Source of the DNA: Reyranella sp.
Lineage (GTDB): Bacteria; Pseudomonadota; Alphaproteobacteria; Reyranellales; Reyranellaceae
Assembly: GCF_030651995.1 (NCBI RefSeq)
Contig: NZ_JAUSBN010000073.1
Coordinates: 1 to 64,000, forward strand
DNA: 64,000 bases
Direction of reading: 5' to 3'
Within the stretch, counting starts at the first letter, position 1; every line of letters starts with the position of its first letter. Below the pieces are notes generated by a model. It searched no databases and was not told the DNA's origin. It worked only from the letters and a program-made list of their open reading frames with translations. Positions 34,145 through 43,020 of this stretch are shown here, piece by piece. The position numbers and the translations under genes are program-made.

Positions 34145-34648
34145 ATGGCATTCACTCTGACCAGCGACAGCTTCAAGGAAGGCGCCACCCTCGGCATGGA
34201 GCACATCCTGTCAGCCGAGTACGGCTTCGGTTGCGGCGGCGGCAACAAGTCGCCGCACCTGCGCTGGTCGGGCGCTCCCGAGGGCACGAAGAGCTTCGCC
34301 GTCCACTGCTTCGATCCCGATGCGCCGACCGGTTCGGGCTTCTGGCACTGGGTGGTGGTCAACATTCCCGCCGGCACGACCGAGCTGGCGCTCGACGCCG
34401 GCAACCCGAAGGCCGGCCTTCTCCCGAAGGGCGCGCTGCAGACGCGCACGGACTTCGGCGCGCCGGGCTATGGCGGCCCGTGCCCGCCGCCTGGCCACGG
34501 CCCGCACCGCTACGTGTTCACGGTGTTCGCGGTGAAGGAAGAGACCCTGCCGGTGAGTGCCGACACGTCGGCGGCGATCGTCGGCTTCCAGCTGCATTTC
34601 AACACGCTGGCCAAGGCCGCGCTGACGGGTACTTTCGAGAGAAAATAG
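34145..34648 (+). CDS. YbhB/YbcL family Raf kinase inhibitor-like (PEBP) protein
   Basis: A 167-residue phosphatidylethanolamine-binding-protein family member. The conserved block SFAVHCFDPDAPTGSGFWHW (about residues 50-69) and GPHRYVFTVFAV (about 120-131) form the anion-binding pocket of the fold. The bacterial proteins have no settled function. There is no signal peptide. ATG at 34145 is preceded by a weak purine-rich site. It stands alone, followed by a short hairpin-prone GCCAAG...CTTGG stretch near 34655. Confidence 0.9.
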   Translation: MAFTLTSDSFKEGATLGMEHILSAEYGFGCGGGNKSPHLRWSGAPEGTKSFAVHCFDPDAPTGSGFWHWVVVNIPAGTTELALDAGNPKAGLLPKGALQTRTDFGAPGYGGPCPPPGHGPHRYVFTVFAVKEETLPVSADTSAAIVGFQLHFNTLAKAALTGTFERK

Positions 34649-34730
34649 GCGGCGCCAAGCGCGGCCTTGGGAGAGCGTCAGGACATTGCCTTCGGCAATG
34701 TCCGGGAGCGACGTACGGCTCCCTCCACCA

Positions 34731-36524
34731 CTATCTTTCATCCAACGGCGGAAACGCCCACTTTCCGTTGCGGATCGGCAGGAACGAGCCGTCATCGACG
34801 CCCACTTCGTCGGCGATGCGTTCGTTCGTCACCTGGTTGAGAGCCAGGATGAGATCGCCGTTCTTCTTCGGATCAAGCGCCAGGTTGGCCATCTCGTCCG
34901 GATCGGCCTGCAGGTCGTAGACCTCCAGATCGTTCATCGCGAGAAGTTCCTCCATCGTCTTCGGCGTATTGAAGGCGACGGGCGAGAAGTAACGCGAGAA
35001 ACGGTAGCGGCCGTCGAAGATGCTGCGGATCGATGTGCGGTGTTCGAAGTCGGGTGGATTGCGCGCCAGCATCGCTTGCTGCTGTTCCGGCGGCTTGGTT
35101 CGGAAGGCGCGCGTGTCGATCGTCATCGTGGCCCACTTCGGATCCGAGTAGGACAGCATGTCGAAGTTGAACAGCGACGCCGGGCGCGCCGTCTTCGGCG
35201 CGGCGGCTTCCGGGTTGCGGAGCAGTGCGGAAAAATCCCGGCCACGCAGTCCGTCACCGGCTCGCGCGACCGCCGCGGCGTCCTTGCCGGTGAGCGCGAG
35301 GATCGTGGGCGTGAGATCGAGCTGCGAGGTGATCGCCCGGCATTCCTTGCCGCCCGAGAGGCCGGGATGGACGATCATCAGCGGCAGGTGGTTCTGCTGC
35401 CGGTAGGCGTTGGTGCCCTTGCCGCGCATCTGGTGGCTGCCGCCCAGTTCGCCATGGTCGGCGGTGAAGACGACGATGGTGTTCTTCGCCATGCCGTTGT
35501 GCTCGAGCGCCGCCATCAGGCGCTCCACCTTGGTGTCGCAGTCGCGGATGGCGTTGAAGTAGTAGTTGCGCAGGTCGCGCCAGCGCCGATCCTCGTCGGG
35601 CCATTGTCCGACCAGCAGGTCGATGGACTGCTGGTAGTAGAGGTGCGCTTTCGGCCGGCCCGGTGCATCGAACGGCTGGTGTCTGTTGGACGGCAGGGGC
35701 ACGCCGTCCCAGGTCGCGCGATAGAGCTCGTCGTCCGGCGCCCGGGCGATGCCCATCGCATGCCGCTTGCCCTGGATGTTTTCGCTGCCGACGTCTGAAT
35801 CGAAGAACATCGTGTCGTGCGGATTCACGAAGTTGACGGCGAGATACCAGGGCTGTCCCCTGGTACGCAGCGCCTGCGCTTCCGTGCGCAGCCACGTGAT
35901 CGCCGACGCGAGCGTGCCGTCGTCATACGAATAGCCACCCAGGGTTCCGTCGATCATGTCTCCGATGCCGAAGAAATCCTGGAACCCGTAGGACTGCAGG
36001 GTCTTGCGATAGTCGAGCAGCGGCGCGTCGACCGGCTTGTCGTTGAGATCGAGGTTCGCCGAGAGATGCCACTTGCCCTGATAGGCGGCGTGATAGCCCA
36101 GCTCGGCGAGCCGATGACCGATCGTCTTGATCCTGGTCGAGAGGTCGCGCTGCCAGATGGAGTTGAGGTTGTCGGCGATGCCGGTGTGCTGGATGTGCTG
36201 GCCGGTATAGACGACCGAGCGCGCCGAGGAGCAGACACAGGAGGCCGCCTGGTGATTGAGGAAGGTAATGCCTTTCTTCTTGATCGCCTCGCGCGCCGGC
36301 ACCGGGAACGGCCACTGCGGGAAGAAATGTTCCTGGTCGACCAGTACGAAGAGGATGTTGTAGCCGGACGGCATCGCGTCACGGGCGGGAGTGGCGGGTG
36401 AAGGGACCGGAGGCTGCGCCAGCGAGGCCCCGCCGGCCAGGAGGGTCGTGCCCAGCAGCGCCGCGCCGGAGGCCATGGCGGTGCGGCGTGACGGGAGGGA
36501 CGAGTCGTCTTCGGGCGTCGTCAT
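34731..36524 (-). CDS. Tat-exported sulfatase-family hydrolase
   Basis: A 597-residue alkaline-phosphatase/sulfatase superfamily protein. A twin-arginine signal (SRRTAMASGAALLGTTLLAG) implies folded export. YNILFVLVDQEHFF opens the core (metal-binding Asp63). The catalytic motif reads CSSAR (Cys98-Arg102), where sulfatases usually have C-x-P-S-R with Cys turned to formylglycine. HTGIADNL and TIVVFTADHGELGGSH give further metal and active-site residues. It probably hydrolyses sulfate (or phosphonate) esters in the periplasm. ATG at 36524 has AGGAG at good spacing; an in-frame ATG at 36551 is an alternative. No formylglycine-generating enzyme gene is nearby. Confidence 0.87.
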   Translation of the reverse strand: MTTPEDDSSLPSRRTAMASGAALLGTTLLAGGASLAQPPVPSPATPARDAMPSGYNILFVLVDQEHFFPQWPFPVPAREAIKKKGITFLNHQAASCVCSSARSVVYTGQHIQHTGIADNLNSIWQRDLSTRIKTIGHRLAELGYHAAYQGKWHLSANLDLNDKPVDAPLLDYRKTLQSYGFQDFFGIGDMIDGTLGGYSYDDGTLASAITWLRTEAQALRTRGQPWYLAVNFVNPHDTMFFDSDVGSENIQGKRHAMGIARAPDDELYRATWDGVPLPSNRHQPFDAPGRPKAHLYYQQSIDLLVGQWPDEDRRWRDLRNYYFNAIRDCDTKVERLMAALEHNGMAKNTIVVFTADHGELGGSHQMRGKGTNAYRQQNHLPLMIVHPGLSGGKECRAITSQLDLTPTILALTGKDAAAVARAGDGLRGRDFSALLRNPEAAAPKTARPASLFNFDMLSYSDPKWATMTIDTRAFRTKPPEQQQAMLARNPPDFEHRTSIRSIFDGRYRFSRYFSPVAFNTPKTMEELLAMNDLEVYDLQADPDEMANLALDPKKNGDLILALNQVTNERIADEVGVDDGSFLPIRNGKWAFPPLDER

Positions 36525-36672
36525 CCGGCTGCTCCTGTGAAGGCGCGGCATGCTACGCAGATCGCGCGGCCGATTGCATGCGAATTGAACTCGGCGTCTG
36601 GTGCGCGCTGTCTTGAGGTTCGGCTAAAGGGACGGTCGAGCGGCGGCATTGCGTGCGCCCACGGTATCGGCG

Positions 36673-37665
36673 TCAGGTGATGTAGACCTGTCCACGATGA
36701 TAGTTGAGATAGGCCCGCTGGCTGTCGGAGAAGCCTTGCGCCAGCCACGGCATCGGCGCTTCGGAAAAGCCCAGCTGTTTCCACGCATGTTCGCCGAGCC
36801 CGAGGCGGCGAAGGTCGCCCTGGTCGAAGCGGGGAGAGACACGCACCTCGCCGCTGTCCTCGAACGAGATGAATCCCCGATCGAAGAGCAGATCGGCATC
36901 GGGCGTCAGCAGGAGTCCGTTGGCGCCGTCGAGCCTTTGGTCGGCGGTCTCGCACGATCGCCACGGCCTGATGTGGCTGGCGATCAGCAGGGCGGGATTG
37001 GTGATGCCGGTGAGCCGGCACGCTTTCTCGACCTTCTGCACATTCGACCGGAACGTGCCCTGACCGCGGCGCGCCTGGATCGTGGCGTTCCGAATCGTGT
37101 CGTCCAGGTTCAGGTCGCTGCGAATGCGGGCCTCGACGCGGTCGTCGAGTTCGTCCGTGACGGTGCGGAAGGCCAGCCGGTTCGCGCCGCCGGTTTCAAG
37201 CCCGACCACGTCGACATGCGCGTGCGCCGTGACGATGTCGTGGATTTCCCGTGGAATCGCGGCCAGATAGACGCCCTGATTACCCTTGCCGGTCTCCGGC
37301 TGCAGCGGCGAATATTTCTCGGGCAGCAGCGGCCCGATCAGCGACAGCAGGTCCCTGGGGCGGATTGGCGGATCGAGCCGCGTCCAGAACACCGGCAGCA
37401 GCCACCCTTCGTTATTCCAGTAAGCACCGGTGGCGCCGAACTCCGACGGCTTGGGCGCGGTAAAGGCGAAGTCCGCGAGCCGCCCGACATAGCGGATGAA
37501 CTGGTTGGCATAGGAGAGGACGAGGTCTCCCGGATTCGCCACGCGCATATTGTCGTAGAAGCGGTTGCGGGCGCCGTTGCTGGAGGTCTTGGGCGACCAC
37601 AGGTACTGATGCTCAATCTCCTGATTGAACGTCTGCTTGTGATTGACCCACCAGTATTGGCGCAT
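36673..37665 (-). CDS. EVE-like domain / HNH endonuclease (putative modification-dependent restriction enzyme)
   Basis: A 330-residue protein. The first about 140 residues (YWWVNHKQTFNQEIEHQYLW...NPGDLVLSYAN...GYVGRLADF-like pattern) resemble an EVE/PUA-like fold that reads modified cytosine. The C-terminal part has an HNH nuclease signature: ASHIRPWRSC, NGLLLTPDADLLFDRGFISF and the typical C-terminal helix. EVE-HNH fusions are known as type IV-like enzymes cutting DNA with modified bases. No methyltransferase gene is adjacent, consistent with a stand-alone restriction factor. Target specificity cannot be read. It is convergent with the sulfatase region. Confidence 0.78.
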   Translation of the reverse strand: MRQYWWVNHKQTFNQEIEHQYLWSPKTSSNGARNRFYDNMRVANPGDLVLSYANQFIRYVGRLADFAFTAPKPSEFGATGAYWNNEGWLLPVFWTRLDPPIRPRDLLSLIGPLLPEKYSPLQPETGKGNQGVYLAAIPREIHDIVTAHAHVDVVGLETGGANRLAFRTVTDELDDRVEARIRSDLNLDDTIRNATIQARRGQGTFRSNVQKVEKACRLTGITNPALLIASHIRPWRSCETADQRLDGANGLLLTPDADLLFDRGFISFEDSGEVRVSPRFDQGDLRRLGLGEHAWKQLGFSEAPMPWLAQGFSDSQRAYLNYHRGQVYIT

Positions 37666-37818
37666 GCGAAAGCAATCTAGCTGCAGGGAGGGGCAGCGAC
37701 CAAGAGGGCAGGGCTCCGCCCGGTCCCGAAATCCCCCCTTCCGTTCCGCCTAGGCGCCCGCCATAAGACGAGCGGGGGAGGGCCGATCGACGGCCTTCGT
37801 GTTCGACAGGGAACTGAG

Positions 37819-38613
37819 ATGGCTGGCCTTTTGGGGGATCGAGGGACACAGGTCCTGAGGCTCGTCGTCGCGGGGGCGGCCGGCGCATTGCTGACGGCCT
37901 GTGCCAGCAGCGACAGCACCTCCTACCAGGAGCAGGCGCTGCGGGCGTCCGAGGGCGGCGACCTCAAGGCCGCGACCAGCCTGGCGGAGAAGGAGGTCGA
38001 GAAATACTCGGCCACCGACCAGTGCTCCTCCACCACGAACTACAATTGCGGCACCCTGGCGCTCGCCTATAGCAGCCTGGCCGAGTACCAGATCCGGAGC
38101 GGCAACGTGGCGGCCGGCGAGCGCAGCTTCGACCGCGCCAAGGGCACGCTGCAGCGGGTCCCGACGGACAACAAGCCCAGCGCCACCGGCATGGTCTATC
38201 GCGACGTGTCCGAGGCCTTCTGGAAGGCTGGCGACAAGCGGCGCGCCATCGCCGTCTTCAAGGAAGGCACGACCCGCGGCGCCGACGAGTGGCTCTACAC
38301 CAGCTCCGCCGCCAAGGCGGTCGCCCAGCAGGAGGGTCGCCCCGTGCCGGCCACGCCGGGCATGCCGACGACACCCGACGTGCAGGCCGCGCCGGGCGCC
38401 CCCGTGCCCTTGGGCCCCGCGGTCACGCCGGCTGCGGCGACCGAGACCGACACGATGGTGAAGCCGACCCAGGTCAACGATCCGGCGACCAACGATCCGG
38501 CGATCAACGATCCGATGCGCGGCCGTCCCCCGAGTTCGGCCGCCCCCGTCGGCGCGGCACAGCCCTTGACCCCGAGCCCGCTCACGCCGACCCCGCTGCA
38601 GCGGACGCGCTGA
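37819..38613 (+). CDS. Lipoprotein with TPR-like helical domain and Pro-rich tail
   Basis: A 264-residue protein. The lipobox LLTAC places the lipidated Cys at residue 28. Residues about 35-165 are helical with a TPR-like alternation (TLALAYSSLAEYQIRSGNVA, GMVYRDVSEAFWKAGDKRRA). The last 90 residues are rich in Pro, Thr and Ala, with a short tandem DPATNDPAINDPMRG. It should be anchored in the outer or inner membrane facing the periplasm. It is 35 bp ahead of the SGNH hydrolase gene, so the two may be co-transcribed. The role is unknown. Confidence 0.7.
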   Translation: MAGLLGDRGTQVLRLVVAGAAGALLTACASSDSTSYQEQALRASEGGDLKAATSLAEKEVEKYSATDQCSSTTNYNCGTLALAYSSLAEYQIRSGNVAAGERSFDRAKGTLQRVPTDNKPSATGMVYRDVSEAFWKAGDKRRAIAVFKEGTTRGADEWLYTSSAAKAVAQQEGRPVPATPGMPTTPDVQAAPGAPVPLGPAVTPAAATETDTMVKPTQVNDPATNDPAINDPMRGRPPSSAAPVGAAQPLTPSPLTPTPLQRTR

Positions 38614-38648
38614 GGCGGTACCCGACATGTAATGCGAGGGAACACGGA

Positions 38649-39611
38649 ATGAGGGAATGGCTGTTGGCGGGAGCAATCAGTCTCGTGGCCGCGGTTGCGG
38701 CCGCCCTTGCTTTCGGGGCTTGGAAGAACAGCGACTTCGTCGATGGCCAGAGCGACCGGTTGACCATGGAAGGGACGTTCGTCAACGGCTTCTACGACCA
38801 GGGTAACAACAAAGGCATCAAGGATGTCGGCTTCATTGCGCTGCCCAACAAGCACGTTACGGCTGTGAGAAAGCTGGACGACCGCGTAATCTACGATGCG
38901 TCCTACACGACAGGGCCCGATAGTTTCCGGATCGTTCCCAAAGTCGAGAACGCCCAGCGATGCGTTCTGCTGTTCGGCGACTCCTTCACGTTCGGCGAAG
39001 GCGTGAATGACGATCAAACCTCCGCGGCCCAGATCGTGGCCAAGAGCAAGGGGCAGGTCGAGGTCAAGAGCCTGGGGATCGGCGGCTGGGGACCGCACCA
39101 GTTCCTGTCCGGCCTCCAGTCCGGCCGCTTTCAGCGCGCGATAACCTGCAAGCCGACCGATGCCGTCTATCTGTTCATCCCGGCCCATACGGCCCGAGCG
39201 GCAGGACGCGGGAAATGGGACAGGTTCGGTCCGCGTTTCGTCGTGGACGACAAAGGGCGGGCGGTGCGTGATGGGAACTTCAATACCGTCGGGAAGAGTT
39301 GGCGCGAGCTGGTCGGGTTCAATCGTCTGACCGAAAGCGAAGAGGAGGAGCTGGCGGCGGCGATCATCACCGAAGCCTCGCGCGAGCTGGAGCGTCTGTA
39401 TCCCGGCATTCGCTTTCATGTCTTCACGTGGGACGGTGTTACCGCCGGCGTGATCCAGCGCCTGAAAGACAATGGTGTGCGCGTGCACACGATCCGCCAG
39501 ATCATTCCCGACTATTCCGATGCGTATCTGATCGCCCCGCCGTTCGAATATCACCCTACGGCGGCTGCCTACGAACGAGTGGCCGAGTACTTTCTCAGCC
39601 TCGGGAAATAG
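38649..39611 (+). CDS. SGNH/GDSL-like hydrolase, membrane anchored
   Basis: A 320-residue protein. An N-terminal hydrophobic helix (residues 4-24) anchors or exports it. VLLFGDSFTFGEGVNDDQTS holds the block I serine (Ser112), and EYHPTAAAYERVAEYF near the C-terminus gives the catalytic His302, with Glu or Tyr where block V often has Asp. Relatives remove or transfer O-acetyl groups on surface polysaccharides. GAGGGA precedes ATG 38649. It lies downstream of the lipoprotein gene and ahead of a surface-glycan-like gene pair, which fits an envelope role but does not prove it. Confidence 0.75.
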   Translation: MREWLLAGAISLVAAVAAALAFGAWKNSDFVDGQSDRLTMEGTFVNGFYDQGNNKGIKDVGFIALPNKHVTAVRKLDDRVIYDASYTTGPDSFRIVPKVENAQRCVLLFGDSFTFGEGVNDDQTSAAQIVAKSKGQVEVKSLGIGGWGPHQFLSGLQSGRFQRAITCKPTDAVYLFIPAHTARAAGRGKWDRFGPRFVVDDKGRAVRDGNFNTVGKSWRELVGFNRLTESEEEELAAAIITEASRELERLYPGIRFHVFTWDGVTAGVIQRLKDNGVRVHTIRQIIPDYSDAYLIAPPFEYHPTAAAYERVAEYFLSLGK

Positions 39612-39617
39612 AGCGGA

Positions 39618-39643
39618 TGGGGCCAAGCGCAGCTTGGGCCCTT
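39618..39643 (+). terminator. Hairpin after the SGNH hydrolase gene
   Basis: GGGGCCAAGC, loop GCA, GCTTGGGCCC form a nearly perfect stem with one extra G. It starts 8 bp after the stop codon. No T-run follows. Confidence 0.5.
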
Positions 39644-39650
39644 GCTCATC

Positions 39651-39736
39651 TCACACCTGCGCCAAGCCGCCGTCGACGAAGACTTCGCCGACGGTCAAGA
39701 AGCTCGAGTCGGAGGAGGCGAGGAACGCCGTCTCCG
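39651..39736 (-). pseudogene. C-terminal remnant of a short-chain dehydrogenase/reductase
   Basis: On the minus strand the frame reads ETAFLASSDSSFLTVGEVF then VDGGLAQV and stops. This is the typical C-terminal signature of classical SDR enzymes (FLASDDSSFVTG..LxVDGG). Nothing upstream of it matches the rest of an SDR: the sequence passes directly into an AraC-type remnant on the other strand near 39740-39760. Confidence 0.7.
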
Positions 39737-39760
39737 CACCCGTCTCCGACGGCGGCGTCG

Positions 39761-40141
39761 GGCGAGGAGCTCGACATCGCGATCCGCACGCGCCGCGCCG
39801 TCATGCGCGGGTTGGCGCAGGGCGCCGTCGGCGGCGATGCCATCGCGGACGCCGTGGGCTCGAGCAAACGCACGCTGAACCGGCGCCTCGCCGAGCGTGG
39901 CACCTCGATCCGCGAGCTGATCGCCGGGGTCCGCCTCCAGGTCGCCCAGAAGCTGCTGCGCGACACGGACGTCACCATCGCCGACATCGCCGCCACCATC
40001 TGCTATTCCGACGTCGCCGCTTTTTCGCGCGCTTTCAGTGCCAGAATGGACTTGTCTCAGGCGGCGTGGCGGCAACAGGCAACTCCGCAGGGGCGAAAAG
40101 CGTTGAAGCGCAAGGAACCGAACGCCGGGAGGATAGGATGA
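39761..40141 (+). pseudogene. AraC-family regulator, C-terminal DNA-binding remnant
   Basis: The frame reads AIRTRRAVMRGLAQGAVGGD, then SKRTLNRRLAERGTSIRELI, then VTIADIAATICYSDVAAFSR, the two helix-turn-helix motifs of AraC proteins with an arabinose-binding-type N-terminus. The whole sensor domain is missing and no start codon with a ribosome-binding site is seen. The frame fuses upstream into unrelated sequence and an SDR remnant. Its TGA overlaps the start of the next lipoprotein gene. Confidence 0.65.
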
Positions 40142-40515
40142 TGCTGGGTATGTCTGCGAGGCTTGCGCTGGTCGCCGGGATTGGCCTGGTGGCCGCTGCC
40201 TGCCAGAACGACGCTTACGGGCCGCCGACCGGCGCCTACCAGCCCGCGCCAGCCTACAACAACGGCTATTACGCGCCGCCGCCACGTTACGCCTACGGCC
40301 AGCCGGCGCCGAACTACTATCAGAACCAGCCGGCCTATAGCCCCTACCAGCAGGGTCAGGGCCGCTACAATCAGGCCGACGGGCGCCGCTACACGACCGT
40401 GACCGTCACCAATCGCGGCCAGAACGGCTATCGCGACGACGTCGTGCAGCAGCAGGTCGTCTGCGGCAGCCAGTATTACGACGGCTACCGCACCCGCACC
40501 GCGCCCCGCTGCTGA
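40138..40515 (+). CDS. Small Tyr/Pro/Gln-rich lipoprotein
   Basis: A 125-residue protein. A signal peptide ends in LVAAAC, a plausible lipobox (Cys22). The mature part is low complexity, rich in Tyr, Pro, Gln, Asn and Gly (YYAPPPRYAYGQPAPNYYQN), and closes with VVQQQVVCGSQYYDG. GGGAGG lies 5 bases upstream of ATG 40138; the second ATG follows directly. The start overlaps the end of the AraC remnant. It is likely an envelope lipoprotein of unknown role. Confidence 0.7.
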   Translation: MMLGMSARLALVAGIGLVAAACQNDAYGPPTGAYQPAPAYNNGYYAPPPRYAYGQPAPNYYQNQPAYSPYQQGQGRYNQADGRRYTTVTVTNRGQNGYRDDVVQQQVVCGSQYYDGYRTRTAPRC

Positions 40516-40588
40516 TTCGAGGCGGCCCCCGCGATTGCCTGGGCGCACGCTTGTCGAGCGGGCCCTCGGCACCGTACGGTGTGCTTCC

Positions 40589-41704
40589 ATGACCGATCAG
40601 GTTTCCGAGGCGGACGTCCGACGGCTCTTTCCCGCCATCAAGAAGGCCAAGGCCGGCTGTCACGAGGTCTCCAAAGGCATCGTCCTGGAGGTGATCGAAG
40701 AGCATTCGTGGAAGGAGCATTCCCACATACGCGGGGCATTTCCTGACGGCGAGCCGGCGTTCGAGAAGGGGTTCGAGACCGGCCCGATCTACGCTTTTCA
40801 TTGCCAGGACAGCTACGTCGATGTCCGTTCCGGCAATACGATCGTGGACAACCGGGTCGTGCGGGAGCCGGTCTTCCGGTCCTACGTGTTTCCCTCCGCC
40901 GAGGAGTTCGACCAGGCCGTCGTGTCGGATCCGCAGCGGGTCGTGCTGCCGCTCGCGTCGGCGAAGATGAAGAACTACTGCCGGTTTTGGACCGACAGCA
41001 TCGCCAAGATGTACGTCTGCGAACGATCGTCGGGGCTGCGCGACCTGGTGGGCGCCGGCGCCACGCATATCGTTGCGCCGAAGCTCAAGCTCCCCTTCCA
41101 GCGCGAGGCCGCCGACCTGCTGCAGGCGCACGCGCCGATCCGGATCCAGAAGAAGGCGCGCCTCGTGCGCGGGCGCAGCCTGAATGCGACGGGCATTGTA
41201 TTTGGCGGCCAGCATGTCGGCAGGATCGTCCGCGACTTCTCCGACCATCTCCGCACGATCGTTCCGGAGGAAACGCCGCCCGACCCGTCGTCGTCCGGGC
41301 TCCTCTACGTCTCCCGCAATGAATCCAGGATGCGCAGGCTCGTCAACGAGGACGCGATCCTGCCGGCACTGCGCGACCTCGGCTTCGAGATCATCCGGCC
41401 GGGCGAGATGCCGCTGGCGGCACAGATCGAGAAGTTTCGAAAGGCCCGGATCGTCCTGGCCCCGCATGGCGCGGGGCTGACCAACATCCTGTTCTGCCGT
41501 CCCGGCGCGACGCTGATCGAGATCTTTCCCCGCGGCGGCGTGCACGGGTCGATGTTCATGCGGATCGCCAGCCAGCGCGACCTCGACTATTACTTCGCCG
41601 TCGGCGACAGCGTCGCCACCGTCTGGTCGGAAACCAATCCGAACAACGCCGACATCGTGCTCGACCCGGCCTCCTTCGTCGCCTTCGTGCGCCAGGTCAT
41701 TTGA
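40589..41704 (+). CDS. GT61 (DUF563)-family glycosyltransferase
   Basis: A 371-residue protein. The C-terminal half carries the GT61 signature: LLYVSRNESRMRRLVNEDAI, then IVLAPHGAGLTNILFCRPGA (about residues 288-307) and a late LIEIFPRGG. GT61 enzymes transfer xylose, GlcNAc or related sugars; bacterial members occur in capsule and exopolysaccharide loci. There is no signal peptide. ATG at 40589 is used. The sulfotransferase-like gene follows after 48 bp, so the pair probably forms an operon that decorates a surface glycan. Sugar and acceptor are unknown. Confidence 0.82.
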   Translation: MTDQVSEADVRRLFPAIKKAKAGCHEVSKGIVLEVIEEHSWKEHSHIRGAFPDGEPAFEKGFETGPIYAFHCQDSYVDVRSGNTIVDNRVVREPVFRSYVFPSAEEFDQAVVSDPQRVVLPLASAKMKNYCRFWTDSIAKMYVCERSSGLRDLVGAGATHIVAPKLKLPFQREAADLLQAHAPIRIQKKARLVRGRSLNATGIVFGGQHVGRIVRDFSDHLRTIVPEETPPDPSSSGLLYVSRNESRMRRLVNEDAILPALRDLGFEIIRPGEMPLAAQIEKFRKARIVLAPHGAGLTNILFCRPGATLIEIFPRGGVHGSMFMRIASQRDLDYYFAVGDSVATVWSETNPNNADIVLDPASFVAFVRQVI

Positions 41705-41752
41705 GCGGGCACGTCCTCCGCGCGCCCGGCCGTCGCTGAGCAGGCCCCTCCG

Positions 41753-42850
41753 GTGACCCTCTACCTCCACATCGGCCGCGGAAAGTCCGGCTCTTCGACC
41801 ATCCAGAGCCTGGCCACGACCCATGTCGATTACATGGAAAGGGCTGGCTTCTCGTGCCCGCTCTCGGTGAAGGGCCTGCCCAACCACGGTCGTCTCGCCG
41901 CCGCCTTGAACGCCATCGACAGCGACAGGGCGACGATCAGGAAGTTCCGCAAGGATCTCGCACAGGCTGCTTCCCGGAACGTGTTCGTCTCGGCGGAAGC
42001 CCTCCACAGCCTGAAGCGCGACGGCATCGCCCGCCTGAGACGGTTCACGCGCGACCGGGACGTGCAGATCCTGTTCTATGTGCGCGACTATCCTTCCTGG
42101 ATTCCGTCGATGTATGCGCAACCGACCAAGCACGGGCGCAATCTCCAGGATATCGATTCCTTCGTCCGGGGCGGCCGCAGGAACCTGTCGGTCGTCGCGA
42201 GGCTGGACAGGTGGGCGGAGGCGTTCGGCTGGGAGGCGATGCGCATCCGGCCACTCGACGCCAGTATCCTGGTCGGCGGCACTCTCATCGCCGATCTGCT
42301 GCACGCCCTCGGTGTGGCCGAGCCGCCGCCGGAGGTCGCCCGGGAAAACGAATCGCCGCATTGGATGACCCTGGAAATCGTGCGCGCCCTCGCGATCGCG
42401 GCGACGACATCGGCGATCGGGAGCGTCGGCCCGCGGTCGCTCAAGGGGATCGTGCGCCTGTGTGAGGCCTGCATGGACCCCGCCACGCCCCGGCGCACGC
42501 CGTATCTCACCCGCGCCCAATGGCTCGACGCGGCCGAGCTCTACCGCCGCGACATGGAGGCTCTCGGCCAGCGCGTGGGAATGATGTTTCCCGTGGCACT
42601 TCCCGAGCCTCCGGAGCGGGAGTTCCTGCCGGACTTCGACGCAGTGCCGCGCGATGTGTGCGCAACCATCCTCGATCGCCTGGACGACCCTCGGTTCTCC
42701 AGCCCCATCGATTCCGCGGCGTCGATTCTGCTCCGGGACCTGCTGTCGACGAAGAGTCCCCGACAGGCACCCACCCGCAAACGCGGCCTCCTCGCGCTCG
42801 GCCTGTCGATGCTCTCGCGGGCGGGAGTGGCGCGAAAGCGGACGGTTTGA
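41753..42850 (+). CDS. Sulfotransferase-like P-loop protein
   Basis: A 365-residue protein. HIGRGKSGSSTIQSLATTH (residues 6-24) resembles the 5'-phosphosulfate-binding loop of carbohydrate sulfotransferases, and VQILFYVRDYPSWIPSMYAQ matches the 3'-phosphate region with its Arg and Ser. The rest is helical. It probably transfers sulfate from PAPS to a glycan made with the GT61 enzyme upstream, but PAPS binding is inferred from motif shape only. GTG at 41753 is the start by homology to the loop position. The C-terminal 20 residues are basic. Confidence 0.7.
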   Translation: MTLYLHIGRGKSGSSTIQSLATTHVDYMERAGFSCPLSVKGLPNHGRLAAALNAIDSDRATIRKFRKDLAQAASRNVFVSAEALHSLKRDGIARLRRFTRDRDVQILFYVRDYPSWIPSMYAQPTKHGRNLQDIDSFVRGGRRNLSVVARLDRWAEAFGWEAMRIRPLDASILVGGTLIADLLHALGVAEPPPEVARENESPHWMTLEIVRALAIAATTSAIGSVGPRSLKGIVRLCEACMDPATPRRTPYLTRAQWLDAAELYRRDMEALGQRVGMMFPVALPEPPEREFLPDFDAVPRDVCATILDRLDDPRFSSPIDSAASILLRDLLSTKSPRQAPTRKRGLLALGLSMLSRAGVARKRTV

Positions 42851-43020
42851 GGAGTGACGCGGCCGTCGGCGGCCGGCAGGCGCCTCTCCCCTGGCAAACC
42901 TGCGAGGCGCGTCGTTGATCCGATCGCATTTTCCCACCCGTGCGACGCCCTCCTGAAGAAGGAAGACGCAGCCGCGGCGCAGATGATCAAGGACGGGCTG
43001 CTGAAGGCGGAGTCGGGCGG

